DNA of 64,000 nt from Neorhizobium sp. NCHU2750 (GCF_003597675.1 NZ_CP030830.1:62001-126000); one strand, 5' to 3'; numbered from the stretch's first letter, positions 36,961-47,773 are shown. Notes: generated by a model not told the origin, from the letters alone. Translations and numbers: made by a program.

Positions 36961-37953
36961 GTGCTGAAAGTCGGATTGCTCGGCGCAGGCCGTATCGGCC
37001 GCGTGCATGCCATCAATATCGCCGCTCACGCGCGCAGCCAGCTGGTTGCGGTCTCGGATGTCAACGCGGATGCGGCGCAGACGCTGGCCACGGCGCATGG
37101 CGCGAAAGCTTCGACATGGGATGCGATCCTGAACGACCCGTCGATCGACGCGGTTCTGATCGCCACGTCGACGGACACCCATTCCGATCTGATCGAAAAG
37201 GCGACCGCCGCCGGCAAGCGCGTTCTGTGCGAAAAGCCGGTGGATCTGTCGCTGGAGCGCGCGCAGCGGTGCCTGGCCGCCGTTGCGAAAACGGGCATCC
37301 CCGTCATGATTGGCTTCAATCGCCGGTTCGACCCGAATTTTTCCACATTGAAGGCGTCGCTGACGGCGGGGGAGATCGGCAAGCCCGAGCTTCTGTCTAT
37401 CACCTCCTTCGATCCGTCGCCGCCGCCGGTTTCCTATGTGAAGGTTTCGGGCGGCCTGTTCCGCGACATGATGATCCATGATTTCGACATGGCGAATTTC
37501 CTGATGGGAAGCGCGCCGCAGAAAATCCACGCGGCCGGCACCTCGATCGTCGACCCCGAAATCGGCAAGGCCGGCGACGTTGATACGGCGGTGGTGACGC
37601 TCACCTATGCCGACGGCCGCATCGCGGTCATCAAGAACAGCCGTCGCGCCGTCTATGGCTACGACCAGCGTGTCGAGTTGCTCGGGTCGCAGGGGCTTCT
37701 GTCGGCCGGCAACGTTCTCGAAAACACCGTTTCAAGATCGACCGGCAGCGGCGTGGTCAGCGCCAAGCCGGAACTGTTCTTCCTCGAGCGCTACATGCGC
37801 GCCTATGTGGCGGAATGGGATGCGTTCGTCGCCTCGGCGCTCGACGGCGCCGCCGTGCCTGTTTCGCTGGAAGACGGCGTTGCCGCGCTGGCGCTGGCGG
37901 AAGCGGCAACGGAATCGGCACGCTCCGGCCAGGCGGTCCTGCTCGCGCAATAG
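36961..37953 (+). CDS. iolG: Inositol 2-dehydrogenase (Gfo/Idh/MocA family)
   Basis: 330 residues from GTG 36961 with GGGAGGAAG upstream. The NAD fold begins LKVGLLGAGRIGRVHAINIA; the family EKP motif is CEKPVDLS, and the catalytic region GGLFRDMMIHDFDMANFLMG contains the H-D pair. It oxidises myo-inositol to 2-keto-myo-inositol (scyllo-inosose). It heads the iol operon; the assignment to inositol rests on this context as well as on the family. Confidence 0.9.
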   Translation: MLKVGLLGAGRIGRVHAINIAAHARSQLVAVSDVNADAAQTLATAHGAKASTWDAILNDPSIDAVLIATSTDTHSDLIEKATAAGKRVLCEKPVDLSLERAQRCLAAVAKTGIPVMIGFNRRFDPNFSTLKASLTAGEIGKPELLSITSFDPSPPPVSYVKVSGGLFRDMMIHDFDMANFLMGSAPQKIHAAGTSIVDPEIGKAGDVDTAVVTLTYADGRIAVIKNSRRAVYGYDQRVELLGSQGLLSAGNVLENTVSRSTGSGVVSAKPELFFLERYMRAYVAEWDAFVASALDGAAVPVSLEDGVAALALAEAATESARSGQAVLLAQ

Positions 37954-37988
37954 GACCGGCGATTGCCTGTGTTTGCGGCCGAAAAGGG

Positions 37989-38021
37989 CCGATCCGGGAT
38001 CCCTTGCAGTCGCCGGATCGG
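37989..38021 (+). other. Intercistronic hairpin between iolG and iolC
   Basis: A 9-bp stem, CCGATCCGG (37989-37997) with CCGGATCGG (38013-38021). No T run follows. It could set the iolG to iolC message ratio. Confidence 0.5.
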
Positions 38022-38049
38022 ATCGCAAAATCGAAAGTTAGGACACGTC

Positions 38050-39972
38050 ATGAAGGCACTCGATGTCATCACCATCGGCCGCGCCGGTGTCGATCTCTAT
38101 GGCGCGCAGGTCGGTGGGCGCCTCGAGGACATGGGCTCGTTCGAGAAATATATCGGCGGTTCCCCGACCAATATCGCCTGCGGCGGCGCACGGTTGGGTC
38201 TGAAAACCGCGCTGATCAGCCGGGTCGGCAACGAGCATATGGGTCGCTTCATCCTCGAACAGCTCAAACGCGAGGGTGTTTCCACCGAAGGCGTCAGGAT
38301 CGATCCCGAACGCCTGACGGCCCTCGTCATCCTCGGCATTCGCGACGACACGCAGTTTCCGCTGATCTTCTATCGCGAGAACTGCGCCGACATGGCGCTC
38401 TGCGAGGACGACATCGACGAGGATTTCATCGCCTCCGCCCGCGCTGTCGTCGTCACCGGCACGCATCTTAGCAATACCAGAACCGAGGCCGCCGTCCTCA
38501 AGGCGTTGACGCTGGCGCGCAAGCATGGGCTTCGCACCGCGCTCGATATCGACTATCGCCCCAATCTCTGGGGCGTCGCCGGCCATGGCGACGGGGAAAG
38601 CCGGTTTGTCGAAAGCGCAAGCGTGACCGCCAGGCTGCAAGCCACGCTCCACCTGTTCGACCTGATTGTCGGCACGGAAGAAGAATTTCACATTGCCGGC
38701 GGCTCGACGGACACGCTGGAGGCGCTGCGCGCGGTGCGGGCCGTGAGCAAGGCGACGCTTGTCTGCAAGCGCGGCCCCATGGGCGCGACGGCTTTCGAAC
38801 ATGCCATTCCCGACAGTCTCGACAAGGGGCAGGCAGGGCAAGGCTTTCCGATCGAGGTGTTCAACGTGCTCGGCGCCGGCGACGGTTTCTTCTCGGGCCT
38901 TTTGCGCGGCTGGATGACCGGCGAGGACTGGCCGACATCGCTGAAATTCGCCAATGCCTGCGGCGCGTTCGCCGTCAGCCGCCATGGCTGCACGCCGGCC
39001 TATCCGACATTCGAAGAGCTGCAATTCTTCCTCAAGCGCGGCGTGGTTCGGCCTGATCTGCGCAACGATCCCGAACTGGAGCAGCTTCACTGGTCATTGA
39101 CCCGTCACACCCGCGTCGATGGCGACTGGTCGACGATGCGGGTCTTCGCCTTCGACCATCGGGTGCAGCTTGAAGCAATGCCCGGCTATTCGTTGAAAAA
39201 GGGGGCGGCATTCAAGGAATTGTGCCTCAAGGCAGCGCTTGCCGTGCAGGCCGGTAGGCCCGGATACGGCATTCTCTGCGACAATCGCATTGGCCGCTCC
39301 GCCCTGCACCGCGCCTCCGGCTCCGGCCTGTGGATCGGACGTCCGGCGGAATGGCCGGCGTCGCGGCCGCTGGAACTGGAGCCGGAACTGGGAAGCGATT
39401 GCGGAACGCTGAGCGAATGGGCGCGCGAGGATGTCGTCAAGGTTCTCTGCTTCTGCCACCCGGACGATGACGCGGCGACGCGGGCGGATCAGGAGGCGAC
39501 CGTCAAGCGCCTCTTCGAAGCCGCTAGACGCAACAGGCTGGAATTCCTGCTCGAAATCATTCCCTCCAAGGTCGGCCTGACCGACGACCTCACGGTTGCG
39601 ACCCTGATCGGGCAATTCTATGCCGCCGGGATCTATCCCGACTGGTGGAAGCTGGAACCGATGAAGACTGCGGTCGCATGGACCCATGCGATCGCCGCGA
39701 TCGAAGCCCATGACCGGCACACGCGCGGCATCGTCGTGCTCGGGCTTGATGCGCCGGAGGCCGAGCTTTCGGCGAGTTTCGAAGTGGCGGCGGCATTCGG
39801 TCTGGTCAAGGGGTTCGCGGTCGGCCGTACGATCTTCGGCGAGGCGGCACGGCGCTGGCTTGCCGGCGAGGTGACGGATGCGGAAGCGGTCGCGGACATG
39901 TCGGCACGCTATCAGCGGCTTTGCCGGATCTGGGACGTGGCAAGGGACAAGGCACGGGAGCAGGCAGCATGA
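38050..39972 (+). CDS. iolC: 5-dehydro-2-deoxygluconokinase fused to a DUF2090 aldolase-like domain
   Basis: 640 residues. Residues 1-330 are a PfkB kinase (DVITIGRAGVDLYGAQVGGR; anion-hole motif NVLGAGDGFFSGLLRG). Residues about 345-640 are DUF2090 (VFAFDHRVQLEAMPGYSLKK, ending in a TIM-barrel-like FAVGRTIFGEAARRWLAGE). This fused form is normal in Rhizobiales; the C-terminal part may supply the aldolase step (IolJ role). The kinase phosphorylates 5-dehydro-2-deoxygluconate. The start at 38050 has AGGAC upstream. The stop overlaps the iolD start as ATGA. Confidence 0.92.
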   Translation: MKALDVITIGRAGVDLYGAQVGGRLEDMGSFEKYIGGSPTNIACGGARLGLKTALISRVGNEHMGRFILEQLKREGVSTEGVRIDPERLTALVILGIRDDTQFPLIFYRENCADMALCEDDIDEDFIASARAVVVTGTHLSNTRTEAAVLKALTLARKHGLRTALDIDYRPNLWGVAGHGDGESRFVESASVTARLQATLHLFDLIVGTEEEFHIAGGSTDTLEALRAVRAVSKATLVCKRGPMGATAFEHAIPDSLDKGQAGQGFPIEVFNVLGAGDGFFSGLLRGWMTGEDWPTSLKFANACGAFAVSRHGCTPAYPTFEELQFFLKRGVVRPDLRNDPELEQLHWSLTRHTRVDGDWSTMRVFAFDHRVQLEAMPGYSLKKGAAFKELCLKAALAVQAGRPGYGILCDNRIGRSALHRASGSGLWIGRPAEWPASRPLELEPELGSDCGTLSEWAREDVVKVLCFCHPDDDAATRADQEATVKRLFEAARRNRLEFLLEIIPSKVGLTDDLTVATLIGQFYAAGIYPDWWKLEPMKTAVAWTHAIAAIEAHDRHTRGIVVLGLDAPEAELSASFEVAAAFGLVKGFAVGRTIFGEAARRWLAGEVTDAEAVADMSARYQRLCRIWDVARDKAREQAA

Positions 39973-41801
39973 CTTCGACGAGACTGACGGCCGCGCAGGC
40001 CATGGTGAAATGGCTTGCCGCGCAGATGACGGAAGACGGCGAGCGTTTCGTCGACGGTATCTGGGCGATCTTCGGTCATGGCAATGTGGCAGGTCTCGGC
40101 GAAGCCCTGCAAAAGGCGGGCAACAGCCTGCCCACCTGGCGGGGCCAGAACGAGCAGACCATGGCCCATGCGGCCATAGCCTTTGTAAAGGCTTCGAAGC
40201 GCCGCCGGGTGCAGGCGGTGACGTCGTCGATCGGCCCGGGCGCGACCAATATGGTGACGGCGGCGGCTCTCGCGCATGTCAACCGGCTGCCGCTGCTTCT
40301 CATTCCCGGCGATGTCTTTGCCAATCGACGGCCCGATCCGGTGCTTCAGCAGATCGAGGATTTCGACGACGGCACGGTATCGGCGAATGACTGCCTGCGC
40401 CCGGTCAGCCGCTATTTCGACCGCATAACACGGCCCGAACAGCTTTTAACGGCGCTGCCGCGGGCGTTGCGCGTGCTGACGGATCCGGCCAATTGCGGGC
40501 CGGTGACGCTGTCCTTCTGCCAGGATGTGCAGGCGGAAGCCTATAACTGGCCGGAGGCGTTTTTCGAGCCGAAAGTCTGGCGCATTCGCCGACCGGAACC
40601 GGATGCCGTCGATCTCGAAGAGGTGGCGGGCCTCATCCTTGCGGCGAAAAACCCGGTCATCGTTGCCGGCGGGGGCGTGATCTATAGCGGCGCCGAGGCA
40701 GATCTCGCCGAATTCGCCACCCGTCACGCCATTCCCGTCATCGAGACGCAGGCCGGAAAATCGGCGCTGGCGCAAAGCCATCCGATGAATTTCGGCGCAG
40801 CCGGCGTGGATGGCTCGGCGGCCGCCAATACACTTGCGCGAAAAGCCGATCTCGTCATCGGCCTCGGCACCCGCTTCCAGGATTTCACCACCGGCTCATG
40901 GTCGCTCTTCGAAGCCAGGGGGCGTCGGCTTGTATCGATCAATGTGCAGGCCTATGACGCCGACAAGCATGGCGCAACCGGCCTTGTCGCCGATGCGAAG
41001 GTTGCGCTTGCCGCACTCGGCAGGAAGCTCGGCGCCTTCACCGCACCAGCCCCGGATGCCGCCATCCGGACGGCCTGGCTTGCGGCCGTGGACAAGCATT
41101 GCGCGGCCCCCGAGGCGGCCGGCCTGCCAAGCGACGCGCAGGTGATCGGCGCCGTGCAGCGGGCGACCGGCGAGAGCGCCATTGCCATGTGCGCGGCAGG
41201 CACGATGCCGGGGGCGCTGAAGCTTCTGTGGCAGCCCAGCCAGGGCGGCTACCACATGGAATATGGTTTTTCCTGCATGGGCTACGAGATTGCCGGTGCG
41301 ATGGGGCTGAAGCTCGCCAGCCCCGAGCGGGAAATCATCTGCTTCGTCGGCGATGGTTCCTACATGATGGCGAATTCCGAGCTTGCGACCGCCGTCATGC
41401 GCAAGGTGCAGTTCACCGTGGTTCTGACCGATAACCGTGGCTATGGGTGCATCAACCGTCTGCAACGCGGCACCGGCGGCGAGGCCTTCAACAATCTCTA
41501 TCGGGATTGCAATGTCGAACAGCAGCCGCAGATCGACTTCGTCGCCCATGCCGCCGCACTCGGCGCGGCCTCGGTCAAGGCAAGCGATATCGCGGATCTC
41601 GAGCGGCAGATCGAGAAGGCCCGCTCGCGCGACATACCGACCGTCATCGTCATCGATACCGATCCGACGGATGGTCCGGGTTTCGGCGATGCCGGCAACT
41701 GGTGGGATGTCGCGGTGCCGCAGGTCGGCAATACGGAAAAGCTGAAACAGGCTTACGCGCGTTATCTCGAGAGCGCCGCCAAACAGAACACCGTCAACTG
41801 A
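39969..41801 (+). CDS. iolD: 3D-(3,5/4)-trihydroxycyclohexane-1,2-dione hydrolase
   Basis: 610 residues, a thiamine-diphosphate enzyme. The N-terminal PYR domain has WAIFGHGNVAGLGEAL and SIGPGATNMVTAAALA; the central domain PVIVAGGGVIYSGAEA; the PP domain has the ThDP motif VGDGSYMMANSEL..VVLTDN. It hydrolytically opens the ring dione in inositol catabolism. It is translationally coupled to iolC by a 4-base overlap (39969-39972). Confidence 0.94.
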   Translation: MTSTRLTAAQAMVKWLAAQMTEDGERFVDGIWAIFGHGNVAGLGEALQKAGNSLPTWRGQNEQTMAHAAIAFVKASKRRRVQAVTSSIGPGATNMVTAAALAHVNRLPLLLIPGDVFANRRPDPVLQQIEDFDDGTVSANDCLRPVSRYFDRITRPEQLLTALPRALRVLTDPANCGPVTLSFCQDVQAEAYNWPEAFFEPKVWRIRRPEPDAVDLEEVAGLILAAKNPVIVAGGGVIYSGAEADLAEFATRHAIPVIETQAGKSALAQSHPMNFGAAGVDGSAAANTLARKADLVIGLGTRFQDFTTGSWSLFEARGRRLVSINVQAYDADKHGATGLVADAKVALAALGRKLGAFTAPAPDAAIRTAWLAAVDKHCAAPEAAGLPSDAQVIGAVQRATGESAIAMCAAGTMPGALKLLWQPSQGGYHMEYGFSCMGYEIAGAMGLKLASPEREIICFVGDGSYMMANSELATAVMRKVQFTVVLTDNRGYGCINRLQRGTGGEAFNNLYRDCNVEQQPQIDFVAHAAALGAASVKASDIADLERQIEKARSRDIPTVIVIDTDPTDGPGFGDAGNWWDVAVPQVGNTEKLKQAYARYLESAAKQNTVN

Positions 41802-41810
41802 GGACAAGAG

Positions 41811-42707
41811 ATGATCCGCTACGGCACCAATCCCATCGCCTGGGCCAATGACGACGACCAGAGCCTCGGCGCCAATATCCCCACGGAGCAGATCCTTCGG
41901 GAGGCAAGCGAGATCGGCTTTGACGGTATTGAAAACGGTCATCGCTGGCCGAACGATCCGCAGGCCCTGAAGGAATTGCTCGGGAGCTTCGGCCTCGCCT
42001 TCGTCTCCGGCTGGTATTCGCTCAACCTTCTGACGCAGCCGGTCGAGGACGAGAAGAAGGCGATCCAGCCGCATCTCGACAAGCTCAAGCACAATGGCTG
42101 CACGGTCTGCATCGCCTGCGAAACATCGAACAGCGTGCAGGGGCTGCAAGAACCGCTGTCGCAGAGCCCCGTACTCTTGTCCGAAGAAATGAAGGCTTTC
42201 GGGGCAAAGGTGGAGGCGCTTTCGGCCTTCACCGCAAGCCAGGGCATCAAGCTCGTCTATCATCACCACATGGGAACGGTGGTAGAAACGCCGGAAGAGA
42301 TCGATGCCTTCATGGCGGCGACCGGCCCCCAAACCCGCCTTCTGTTCGATGCCGGCCATTACTATTTCGGCGGCGACGGCCGAGATCCGACGCCGGTGCT
42401 TGCCCGCCATATCGACCGGGTCAGCCATTTCCATGCCAAGAATGTCCGCCCTGCGATCATGCGGAAAGTGCGCGAGGAGGGGCTTTCCTTCATGGATGGC
42501 GTGCGTGCCGGCGTGTTCACCGTGCCGGGCGACGAGGAAGGCGGCGTCGATTTCGCACCGCTTCTGAGTATCCTCAAGCAGGCCAGCTATGACGGCTGGA
42601 TCGTCATCGAGGCAGAGCAGGACCCTGATGTCCGCAATCCCTTCCATTATCAGTCGCTCGGCCTAAAGACGCTGAAGGCGCAAGCCGCAAGCCTCAATCT
42701 CGCCTGA
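41811..42707 (+). CDS. iolE: Inosose dehydratase
   Basis: 298 residues, a xylose-isomerase-like TIM barrel: [62 protein letters not shown], and [20 protein letters not shown] carry the metal-binding Glu/His/Asp. It dehydrates 2-keto-myo-inositol. It starts 9 bases after iolD. Confidence 0.95.
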   Translation: MIRYGTNPIAWANDDDQSLGANIPTEQILREASEIGFDGIENGHRWPNDPQALKELLGSFGLAFVSGWYSLNLLTQPVEDEKKAIQPHLDKLKHNGCTVCIACETSNSVQGLQEPLSQSPVLLSEEMKAFGAKVEALSAFTASQGIKLVYHHHMGTVVETPEEIDAFMAATGPQTRLLFDAGHYYFGGDGRDPTPVLARHIDRVSHFHAKNVRPAIMRKVREEGLSFMDGVRAGVFTVPGDEEGGVDFAPLLSILKQASYDGWIVIEAEQDPDVRNPFHYQSLGLKTLKAQAASLNLA

Positions 42708-42726
42708 CAGGGAACAGGAGTTCGTC

Positions 42727-43524
42727 ATGTCCCATCTTCTCCATCGCCCCTTCGGCACGCATGGCAAGGTTCACGAGATCACGCCTGCTCTTGCGGGCTG
42801 GCGCCATGTCGGCTTTTCGCTCTATCGCCTGCGCGCCGGCGAAACGGCCAGCGAAGCGACAGGCGAGCGCGAGGTCATCCTCGTCATGATCGAGGGAAAG
42901 GCTGCAATCGAGGGGGTGGGGCGGTACTGGGGCGTGCTCGGCGAGCGGATGAGCGTCTTTGAAAAATCGCCTCCCCATTGCCTCTACCTGCCGAATGGCA
43001 GCGAATGGACGGCGAAGGCTGCGACCGATTGCGTCATCGCGATCTGCTCGGCGCCCGGCAAAGGCAGCCACGAGGCGCGCCGCATCGGCCCCGACGGCAT
43101 CACGCTCACCCAGCGCGGCGAGGGCAGCAATACCCGTTTCATCAACAATATCGCCATGGAGAACGAGGATTACTGCGACGCCCTTCTGGTGACGGAGGTC
43201 TTCACGCCGGCCGGGAACTGGTCGAGTTATCCGAGCCATCGCCATGACGAGGACGATTTTCCGCGCGTCACCTATCTGGAAGAGACCTATTATCACCGGA
43301 TCGATCCCGCCGACGGCTTCGGCATCCAGCGCGTCTATACGGACGACCGCCAGCTCGACGAAACCATGGCCGTGCATGACGGTGATGTCGTCTGCGTGCC
43401 GCGCGGACACCATCCATGCGGCGCGCCGCATGGATTTGAAATGTACTATCTCAACGTGATGGCCGGCCCCTTGCGCAAATGGCGCTTTGTCGCCGCCCCA
43501 CCGGTGGCGCATCTCATGCGGTGA
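42727..43524 (+). CDS. iolB: 5-deoxy-glucuronate isomerase
   Basis: 265 residues, a bicupin. The metal-site region reads YPSHRHDEDDFPRVTYLEET and later PRGHHPCGAPHGFEMYYLNVM. It isomerises 5-deoxyglucuronate to 5-dehydro-2-deoxygluconate, the IolC substrate. It is the last gene of the operon; no iolA (methylmalonate-semialdehyde dehydrogenase) follows. Confidence 0.95.
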   Translation: MSHLLHRPFGTHGKVHEITPALAGWRHVGFSLYRLRAGETASEATGEREVILVMIEGKAAIEGVGRYWGVLGERMSVFEKSPPHCLYLPNGSEWTAKAATDCVIAICSAPGKGSHEARRIGPDGITLTQRGEGSNTRFINNIAMENEDYCDALLVTEVFTPAGNWSSYPSHRHDEDDFPRVTYLEETYYHRIDPADGFGIQRVYTDDRQLDETMAVHDGDVVCVPRGHHPCGAPHGFEMYYLNVMAGPLRKWRFVAAPPVAHLMR

Positions 43525-43577
43525 CGGCATCGCCCGGCGGAATTCCGTCGGACGATACGGCATTCAGAAACGATCAA

Positions 43578-43605
43578 GCGCCATGGCCTGTAGCGACCAT
43601 GGCGC
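43578..43605. terminator. Hairpin between convergent iolB and ugpC
   Basis: A 9-bp stem GCGCCATGG / CCATGGCGC (43578-43586, 43597-43605) lies between the two converging operons. There is no T tract on either side, so bidirectional termination is only a suggestion. Confidence 0.5.
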
Positions 43606-43610
43606 GGCCA

Positions 43611-44654
43611 TCAGGGATCGAGCCTTTTTCCCCCCGCGTCAAAGTGGTGCAGATTGCCAGCAGCCGCCGACACGCTCACCTCGTCGCCGATAGCAATCCG
43701 CGAGCGGCCGGGAACGCGGAAGACGATCGGATGTCCGGTGGCCGTCGTTGCATGAACATAGCTTTCGGCGCCCACGAGTTCGACGGCAGCCACGGTCACG
43801 CGAACGGCGAAGGGATGGGAAGGGTCCTGCCCGAGAACGAGATCTTCCGGCCTGACCCCGATCGTTCCGCCTTTCTCCGCGCCATCCGCCAGGGCGGCCC
43901 CTGCCGCAACGACGGTTTCCTGCGCGATCAGGTTCATGGAGGGCGAGCCGATGAATGTCGCGACGAAGGTCGTTGCCGGCCGCTCGTAAAGCTCGATCGG
44001 GGTTCCCACCTGCTCGATCCGGCCGCCGTTCAGGACCACGAGCCGATCCGCCAGCGTCATCGCCTCCATCTGGTCATGGGTGACATAGATGCTGGTTGTG
44101 GCAAGCGACCGCTGGAGTCTTCGGATTTCCACGCGCATTTGCACACGCAGCTTGGCGTCGAGATTGGACAGAGGCTCGTCGAACAGGAAGACGGCCGGCT
44201 TTCTGACGATTGCCCGGCCCATCGCGACGCGCTGACGCTGGCCGCCGGAAAGCTGGCGGGGTTTTCTGTCGAGAAACGGCTCGATCTCCAGCGCCCTCGC
44301 AGCCTCGGTGATGCGGCGGTCGATCTCATCTTTCGGTGTGCCACGGTTCTTCAACCCGTAGGAGAGGTTCTGGCGCACCGTCATATGTGGATAAAGCGCA
44401 TAGTTCTGGAAGACCATAGCGATATCCCGTGCGGCTGGTTCCAGGTCATTGACCCGCCTTCCGCCGATTGCCACCTCGCCGGAAGTGATGCCTTCGAGGC
44501 CCGCCACCATTCTCAATAGCGTGGACTTGCCGCAGCCGGATGGGCCGACGAGCACGATCATCTCGCCATCCGCGATCTGCAACGAGACGCCCTTGATCGC
44601 CTCGATGGTGCCGCCATAAATTTTGCGGACATCGTTCAATTCGATCTGTGCCAT
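43611..44654 (-). CDS. ugpC: sn-glycerol-3-phosphate ABC transporter ATPase
   Basis: 347 residues. Walker [11 protein letters not shown]-loop [11 protein letters not shown], signature LSGGQRQR, Walker [13 protein letters not shown], and a C-terminal TOBE/regulatory region of the MalK/UgpC type. It powers the UgpAE permease. Its start overlaps the stop of the preceding permease gene by one base. Confidence 0.93.
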   Translation of the reverse strand: MAQIELNDVRKIYGGTIEAIKGVSLQIADGEMIVLVGPSGCGKSTLLRMVAGLEGITSGEVAIGGRRVNDLEPAARDIAMVFQNYALYPHMTVRQNLSYGLKNRGTPKDEIDRRITEAARALEIEPFLDRKPRQLSGGQRQRVAMGRAIVRKPAVFLFDEPLSNLDAKLRVQMRVEIRRLQRSLATTSIYVTHDQMEAMTLADRLVVLNGGRIEQVGTPIELYERPATTFVATFIGSPSMNLIAQETVVAAGAALADGAEKGGTIGVRPEDLVLGQDPSHPFAVRVTVAAVELVGAESYVHATTATGHPIVFRVPGRSRIAIGDEVSVSAAAGNLHHFDAGGKRLDP

Positions 44655-45502
44655 TACTTTTCAGTCTCCACCAAACCTTTGACGAACCAGCGCTGCATCA
44701 GGACCACGACGACGACCGGCGGGATGATGGCGAGAATTGCTGTGACCATGACGTAGTTCCACGGCGTTGACGCGTCGGCGAAATCGACCATCCTGCGAAG
44801 CCCGATGATGATCGTGTTCATCTCGGCCTTGTCGGTGACAAGAAGCGGCCAGAGATATTGCGTCCAGCCATAGATGAAGAGAATGACGAACAGGGCGGCG
44901 ATGTTCGTCAGCGACAGCGGCAGGAGAATGTCGCGCATGAAGCGGAAAGGCCCGGCGTTGTCGATTCGGGCAGCCTCGACCATTTCTCCGGGAATTGTCA
45001 GGAAGAACTGGCGGAACAAGAAGGTCGCTGTTGCGGACGCCATCAGCGGCAGCGTCAGGCCGGCATAGGTGTTGAGAAGGCCGAGATCAACGATCACCTT
45101 GTAGGTCGGTAGGATGCGGACTTCGACCGGCAGCATAAGCGTGACGAAGATCATCCAGAAGAACAGGTTTCGGAATGGAAACCGGAAGAAGACGATCGCG
45201 AAGGCGGACAGGAAGGATATGACGATCTTGCCGATGGCGATCGTCATCGCCACGACGAAACTGTTGAAGAGAAGACGTTCGAGGCTCACGCCGACCACCC
45301 GTTCGACGCCGCCGCCGATCGCATCGGCGTAGTTTTCGACCATATGTCCAGCCGGGAGGAGAGAGAGCGGCGGACGCAGAATGGCCGACGACGTCGCGGT
45401 CGACGCAACAAACGTATAGTAGATCGGAAAGGCGACGATGATGATCCCGATAATCAGCATCAGATGCGCCATGAGCCGTGCAAGGGGGCGGTTTTCGATC
45501 AT
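44654..45502 (-). CDS. ugpE: sn-glycerol-3-phosphate ABC transporter permease UgpE
   Basis: 282 residues with six transmembrane segments and the MalG-type EAA loop [20 protein letters not shown]. It pairs with UgpA in the membrane. The start lies 9 bases after the ugpA stop. Confidence 0.92.
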   Translation of the reverse strand: MIENRPLARLMAHLMLIIGIIIVAFPIYYTFVASTATSSAILRPPLSLLPAGHMVENYADAIGGGVERVVGVSLERLLFNSFVVAMTIAIGKIVISFLSAFAIVFFRFPFRNLFFWMIFVTLMLPVEVRILPTYKVIVDLGLLNTYAGLTLPLMASATATFLFRQFFLTIPGEMVEAARIDNAGPFRFMRDILLPLSLTNIAALFVILFIYGWTQYLWPLLVTDKAEMNTIIIGLRRMVDFADASTPWNYVMVTAILAIIPPVVVVVLMQRWFVKGLVETEK

Positions 45503-45511
45503 TTCGGAACC

Positions 45512-46393
45512 TCACGCATAATGCACGCGCCGCTCGACGAAGCGGAACTGGAAGGCCGTGAGCGCAATGACGATGACCATCAGCACCACCGATTGGGCCG
45601 CCGACGAGCCGAGGTCGAGATTGACGAAGCCATCGTTATAAACCTTGTAGACGAGCGTTTCCGTTGCCTTCGCAGGCCCGCCGCCCGTCACTGCATGAAT
45701 GATGCCGAACGTGTCGAAGAAGGCGTAAACAGTGTTGACCACCAGCAAGAAGAAGGTCGTCGGCGCCAGAAGTGGAAAGACAATCGTCCAGAAACGGCGG
45801 CTGCCACGCGCGCCATCGATTGCGGCAGCCTCGAGCAACGATTTCGGGATCGCCTGCAGCCCTGCGACGAAGAAGAGAAAATTGTAGCTGATCTGCTTCC
45901 ACGCGGCGGCGATCACCACGAGAACCATCGCCTGATTGCCGTTAAGCAGCGGGTCCCAAGGCACGCCATTTCGGCGCAGCAGATAGGCAAGTGTCCCCAT
46001 GGCCGGGTTGAACATGAAGAGCCATAACATGCCGGCAAGCGCTGGCGCTACCGCATAGGGAATGATCAGCATGGTACGGTAGAGCCCCTTGCCGCGCACC
46101 ACAAGATCGGCAGAGGTCGCAAGCAGAAGCGCCACGGCCATCGCCAGAAAGGCGGTCGCCACGCTGAAGATTACGGTCGTCCTGAGTGACGACAGATAGG
46201 TCTCGTCAGAAAGGATGGCGGTGAAATTCGCCAGCCCAACGAAGCCGCTCTGCAGCCCGAACGGGTCTTCGCGCATCATCGACTGGTAGAGCGCCTGGCT
46301 CGCGGGCCAGAAGAAGAAGATGACCGTCAGGATGATCTGTGGGGCGACCAGGAAATAAGGCAGGATCCTGTTTGGAAAAATGACGTTCTGCAT
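45512..46393 (-). CDS. ugpA: sn-glycerol-3-phosphate ABC transporter permease UgpA
   Basis: 293 residues from ATG 46393 (GGAGGAG upstream), six transmembrane segments, EAA loop [20 protein letters not shown]. The longer frame to 46453 would run through the hairpin after ugpB. Confidence 0.92.
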   Translation of the reverse strand: MQNVIFPNRILPYFLVAPQIILTVIFFFWPASQALYQSMMREDPFGLQSGFVGLANFTAILSDETYLSSLRTTVIFSVATAFLAMAVALLLATSADLVVRGKGLYRTMLIIPYAVAPALAGMLWLFMFNPAMGTLAYLLRRNGVPWDPLLNGNQAMVLVVIAAAWKQISYNFLFFVAGLQAIPKSLLEAAAIDGARGSRRFWTIVFPLLAPTTFFLLVVNTVYAFFDTFGIIHAVTGGGPAKATETLVYKVYNDGFVNLDLGSSAAQSVVLMVIVIALTAFQFRFVERRVHYA

Positions 46394-46421
46394 GGGGCTC
46401 CTCCAGGCCTCAGGAAGGGCA

Positions 46422-46445
46422 GCTCCCGAGAGCTGTCTCGGGAGC
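46422..46445 (-). other. Intercistronic hairpin between ugpB and ugpA
   Basis: A perfect 9-bp stem GCTCCCGAG / CTCGGGAGC with a 6-base loop, just after the binding-protein gene. Such hairpins commonly raise binding protein over permease expression. Confidence 0.65.
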
Positions 46446-46465
46446 CGATTCACGTCACTTTCCGA

Positions 46466-47773
46466 TCATTTTCCGATGGCCTTCTGGATCGCCGCATTGC
46501 CGCGCTCGACCGCCTTGTTCAGGGCCGTCTTGGCATCCTGCTTGCCGGCGAGCATAGCTTCGAATTCCTCGTTCATGATGTCGCGAACCTGCGGCAGGTT
46601 GACAAGTCTAACACCTTTGGAATTCGGCGTCGGCGCCTTGCCCATCATCTGCTGGATCGGCGTCTCGCGGCCGGGGTTCTTGTCGTAGAAACCTGATTTC
46701 TTCGTTTCGTCATAGGCGGCAAGGGTGACGGGAAGATAGCCGGAAACCTGATGCAGTCTGGCCTGGATCTTAGTTTGCGACAGGAAATGGAAGAAGGCTG
46801 CGGTGCCCTTGTATTCCGCATCGCTCTTGCCGGCAAAGACCCAGAGGCTTGCTCCTCCAGGAATGGTGTTTTGCGGCCGTCTGTCACCTTCGTAGTAAGG
46901 GAGTTGGCCGATGCCGTAATTCATGCCCGACTTGATGATATCGCCGAGACCACCGGAAGATTCAGTCAGGATGCCGCATTCGCCCGACGTGAAGAGCTGC
47001 TTAGCCTCGGATGTACGACCGCCATAGCGGAAAGTGCCGTCCTTGGCGAGATCGGCGATCGACTGGAAGTGCTTGACGAAAAAATCGGAATTGAACGTCA
47101 GCTTGACATCGGTCCCGCCGAGGCCGTTCTCATTACTGCCATAAGAAACGTTATTCCAGGCGGCGAGGTTTTCCGTCTGGATCCACGTCAGCCATGTCGA
47201 TGTGAAACCGCAAGGTGCCGCCCCGCTGGTCTTGATCTTGCGGGCCGCCTCAAACAGTTCGGGCCATGTTTTCGGTGGATTGGCAGGATCGAGCCCGGCC
47301 TTCTGGAAGACGTCCTTGTTGTAATAGAGGATCGGCGACGAGGAATTGTAGGGGAAGGACAGCATGGTGCCGTCGGGCTTAGAATAATAGGCGACGATGC
47401 CGGGGAGATATTCCGACTTGTCGAATGTGTATCCACCCTTGGTCAGCACGTCGGCCACCGGCACGATCGCGCCCTGCGCGCCCATCATCACGCCGCTGCC
47501 GGCATCGAAGACCTGGATGATGGCCGGCGGCTGCTTGGCCCGGAAGGCGGCAATCCCGGCATTCAGTGTTTCGGGGTAGGTGCCCTTGAACACTGGAACG
47601 ATCTTGTAGTCGCCCTGGCTGTCGTTGAATTCCTTGGCGAGCTGCTCGACGACTTCGTTATTGGCCCCAGTCATGGCGTGCCACCACTGAATCTCAGTGG
47701 TGGCCATCGCGGACGAACCCATCACAGCCGACAAGCCGGCTGCAACAATTGCTGTCTTCATACTGCTTCTCAT
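46466..47773 (-). CDS. ugpB: sn-glycerol-3-phosphate/glycerophosphodiester-binding protein UgpB
   Basis: 435 residues with signal peptide (MRSSMKTAIVAAGLSAVMGS, then SAMA). The mature protein follows E. coli UgpB closely by eye: IQWWHAMTGANNEVVEQLAK, DYKIVPVFKGTYPETLNAGI, PYNSSSPILYYNKDVF, GGASLWVFAGKSD and SGYLPVT. It binds glycerol-3-phosphate and, in some bacteria, glycerophosphodiesters in the periplasm. Start 47773 has GGGAGG upstream. It lies 103 bases after the phosphatase gene, on the same strand. Confidence 0.94.
   Translation of the reverse strand: MRSSMKTAIVAAGLSAVMGSSAMATTEIQWWHAMTGANNEVVEQLAKEFNDSQGDYKIVPVFKGTYPETLNAGIAAFRAKQPPAIIQVFDAGSGVMMGAQGAIVPVADVLTKGGYTFDKSEYLPGIVAYYSKPDGTMLSFPYNSSSPILYYNKDVFQKAGLDPANPPKTWPELFEAARKIKTSGAAPCGFTSTWLTWIQTENLAAWNNVSYGSNENGLGGTDVKLTFNSDFFVKHFQSIADLAKDGTFRYGGRTSEAKQLFTSGECGILTESSGGLGDIIKSGMNYGIGQLPYYEGDRRPQNTIPGGASLWVFAGKSDAEYKGTAAFFHFLSQTKIQARLHQVSGYLPVTLAAYDETKKSGFYDKNPGRETPIQQMMGKAPTPNSKGVRLVNLPQVRDIMNEEFEAMLAGKQDAKTALNKAVERGNAAIQKAIGK

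Noticed and set aside
40896..42647. 583-residue reverse frame opposite iolD and iolE
   Set aside because: It runs across two certain genes of the iol operon; long antisense frames are expected in GC-rich DNA with strong third-position bias.
43479..44519. 346-residue forward frame opposite ugpC
   Set aside because: It is antisense to an ATPase gene with complete Walker and signature motifs.
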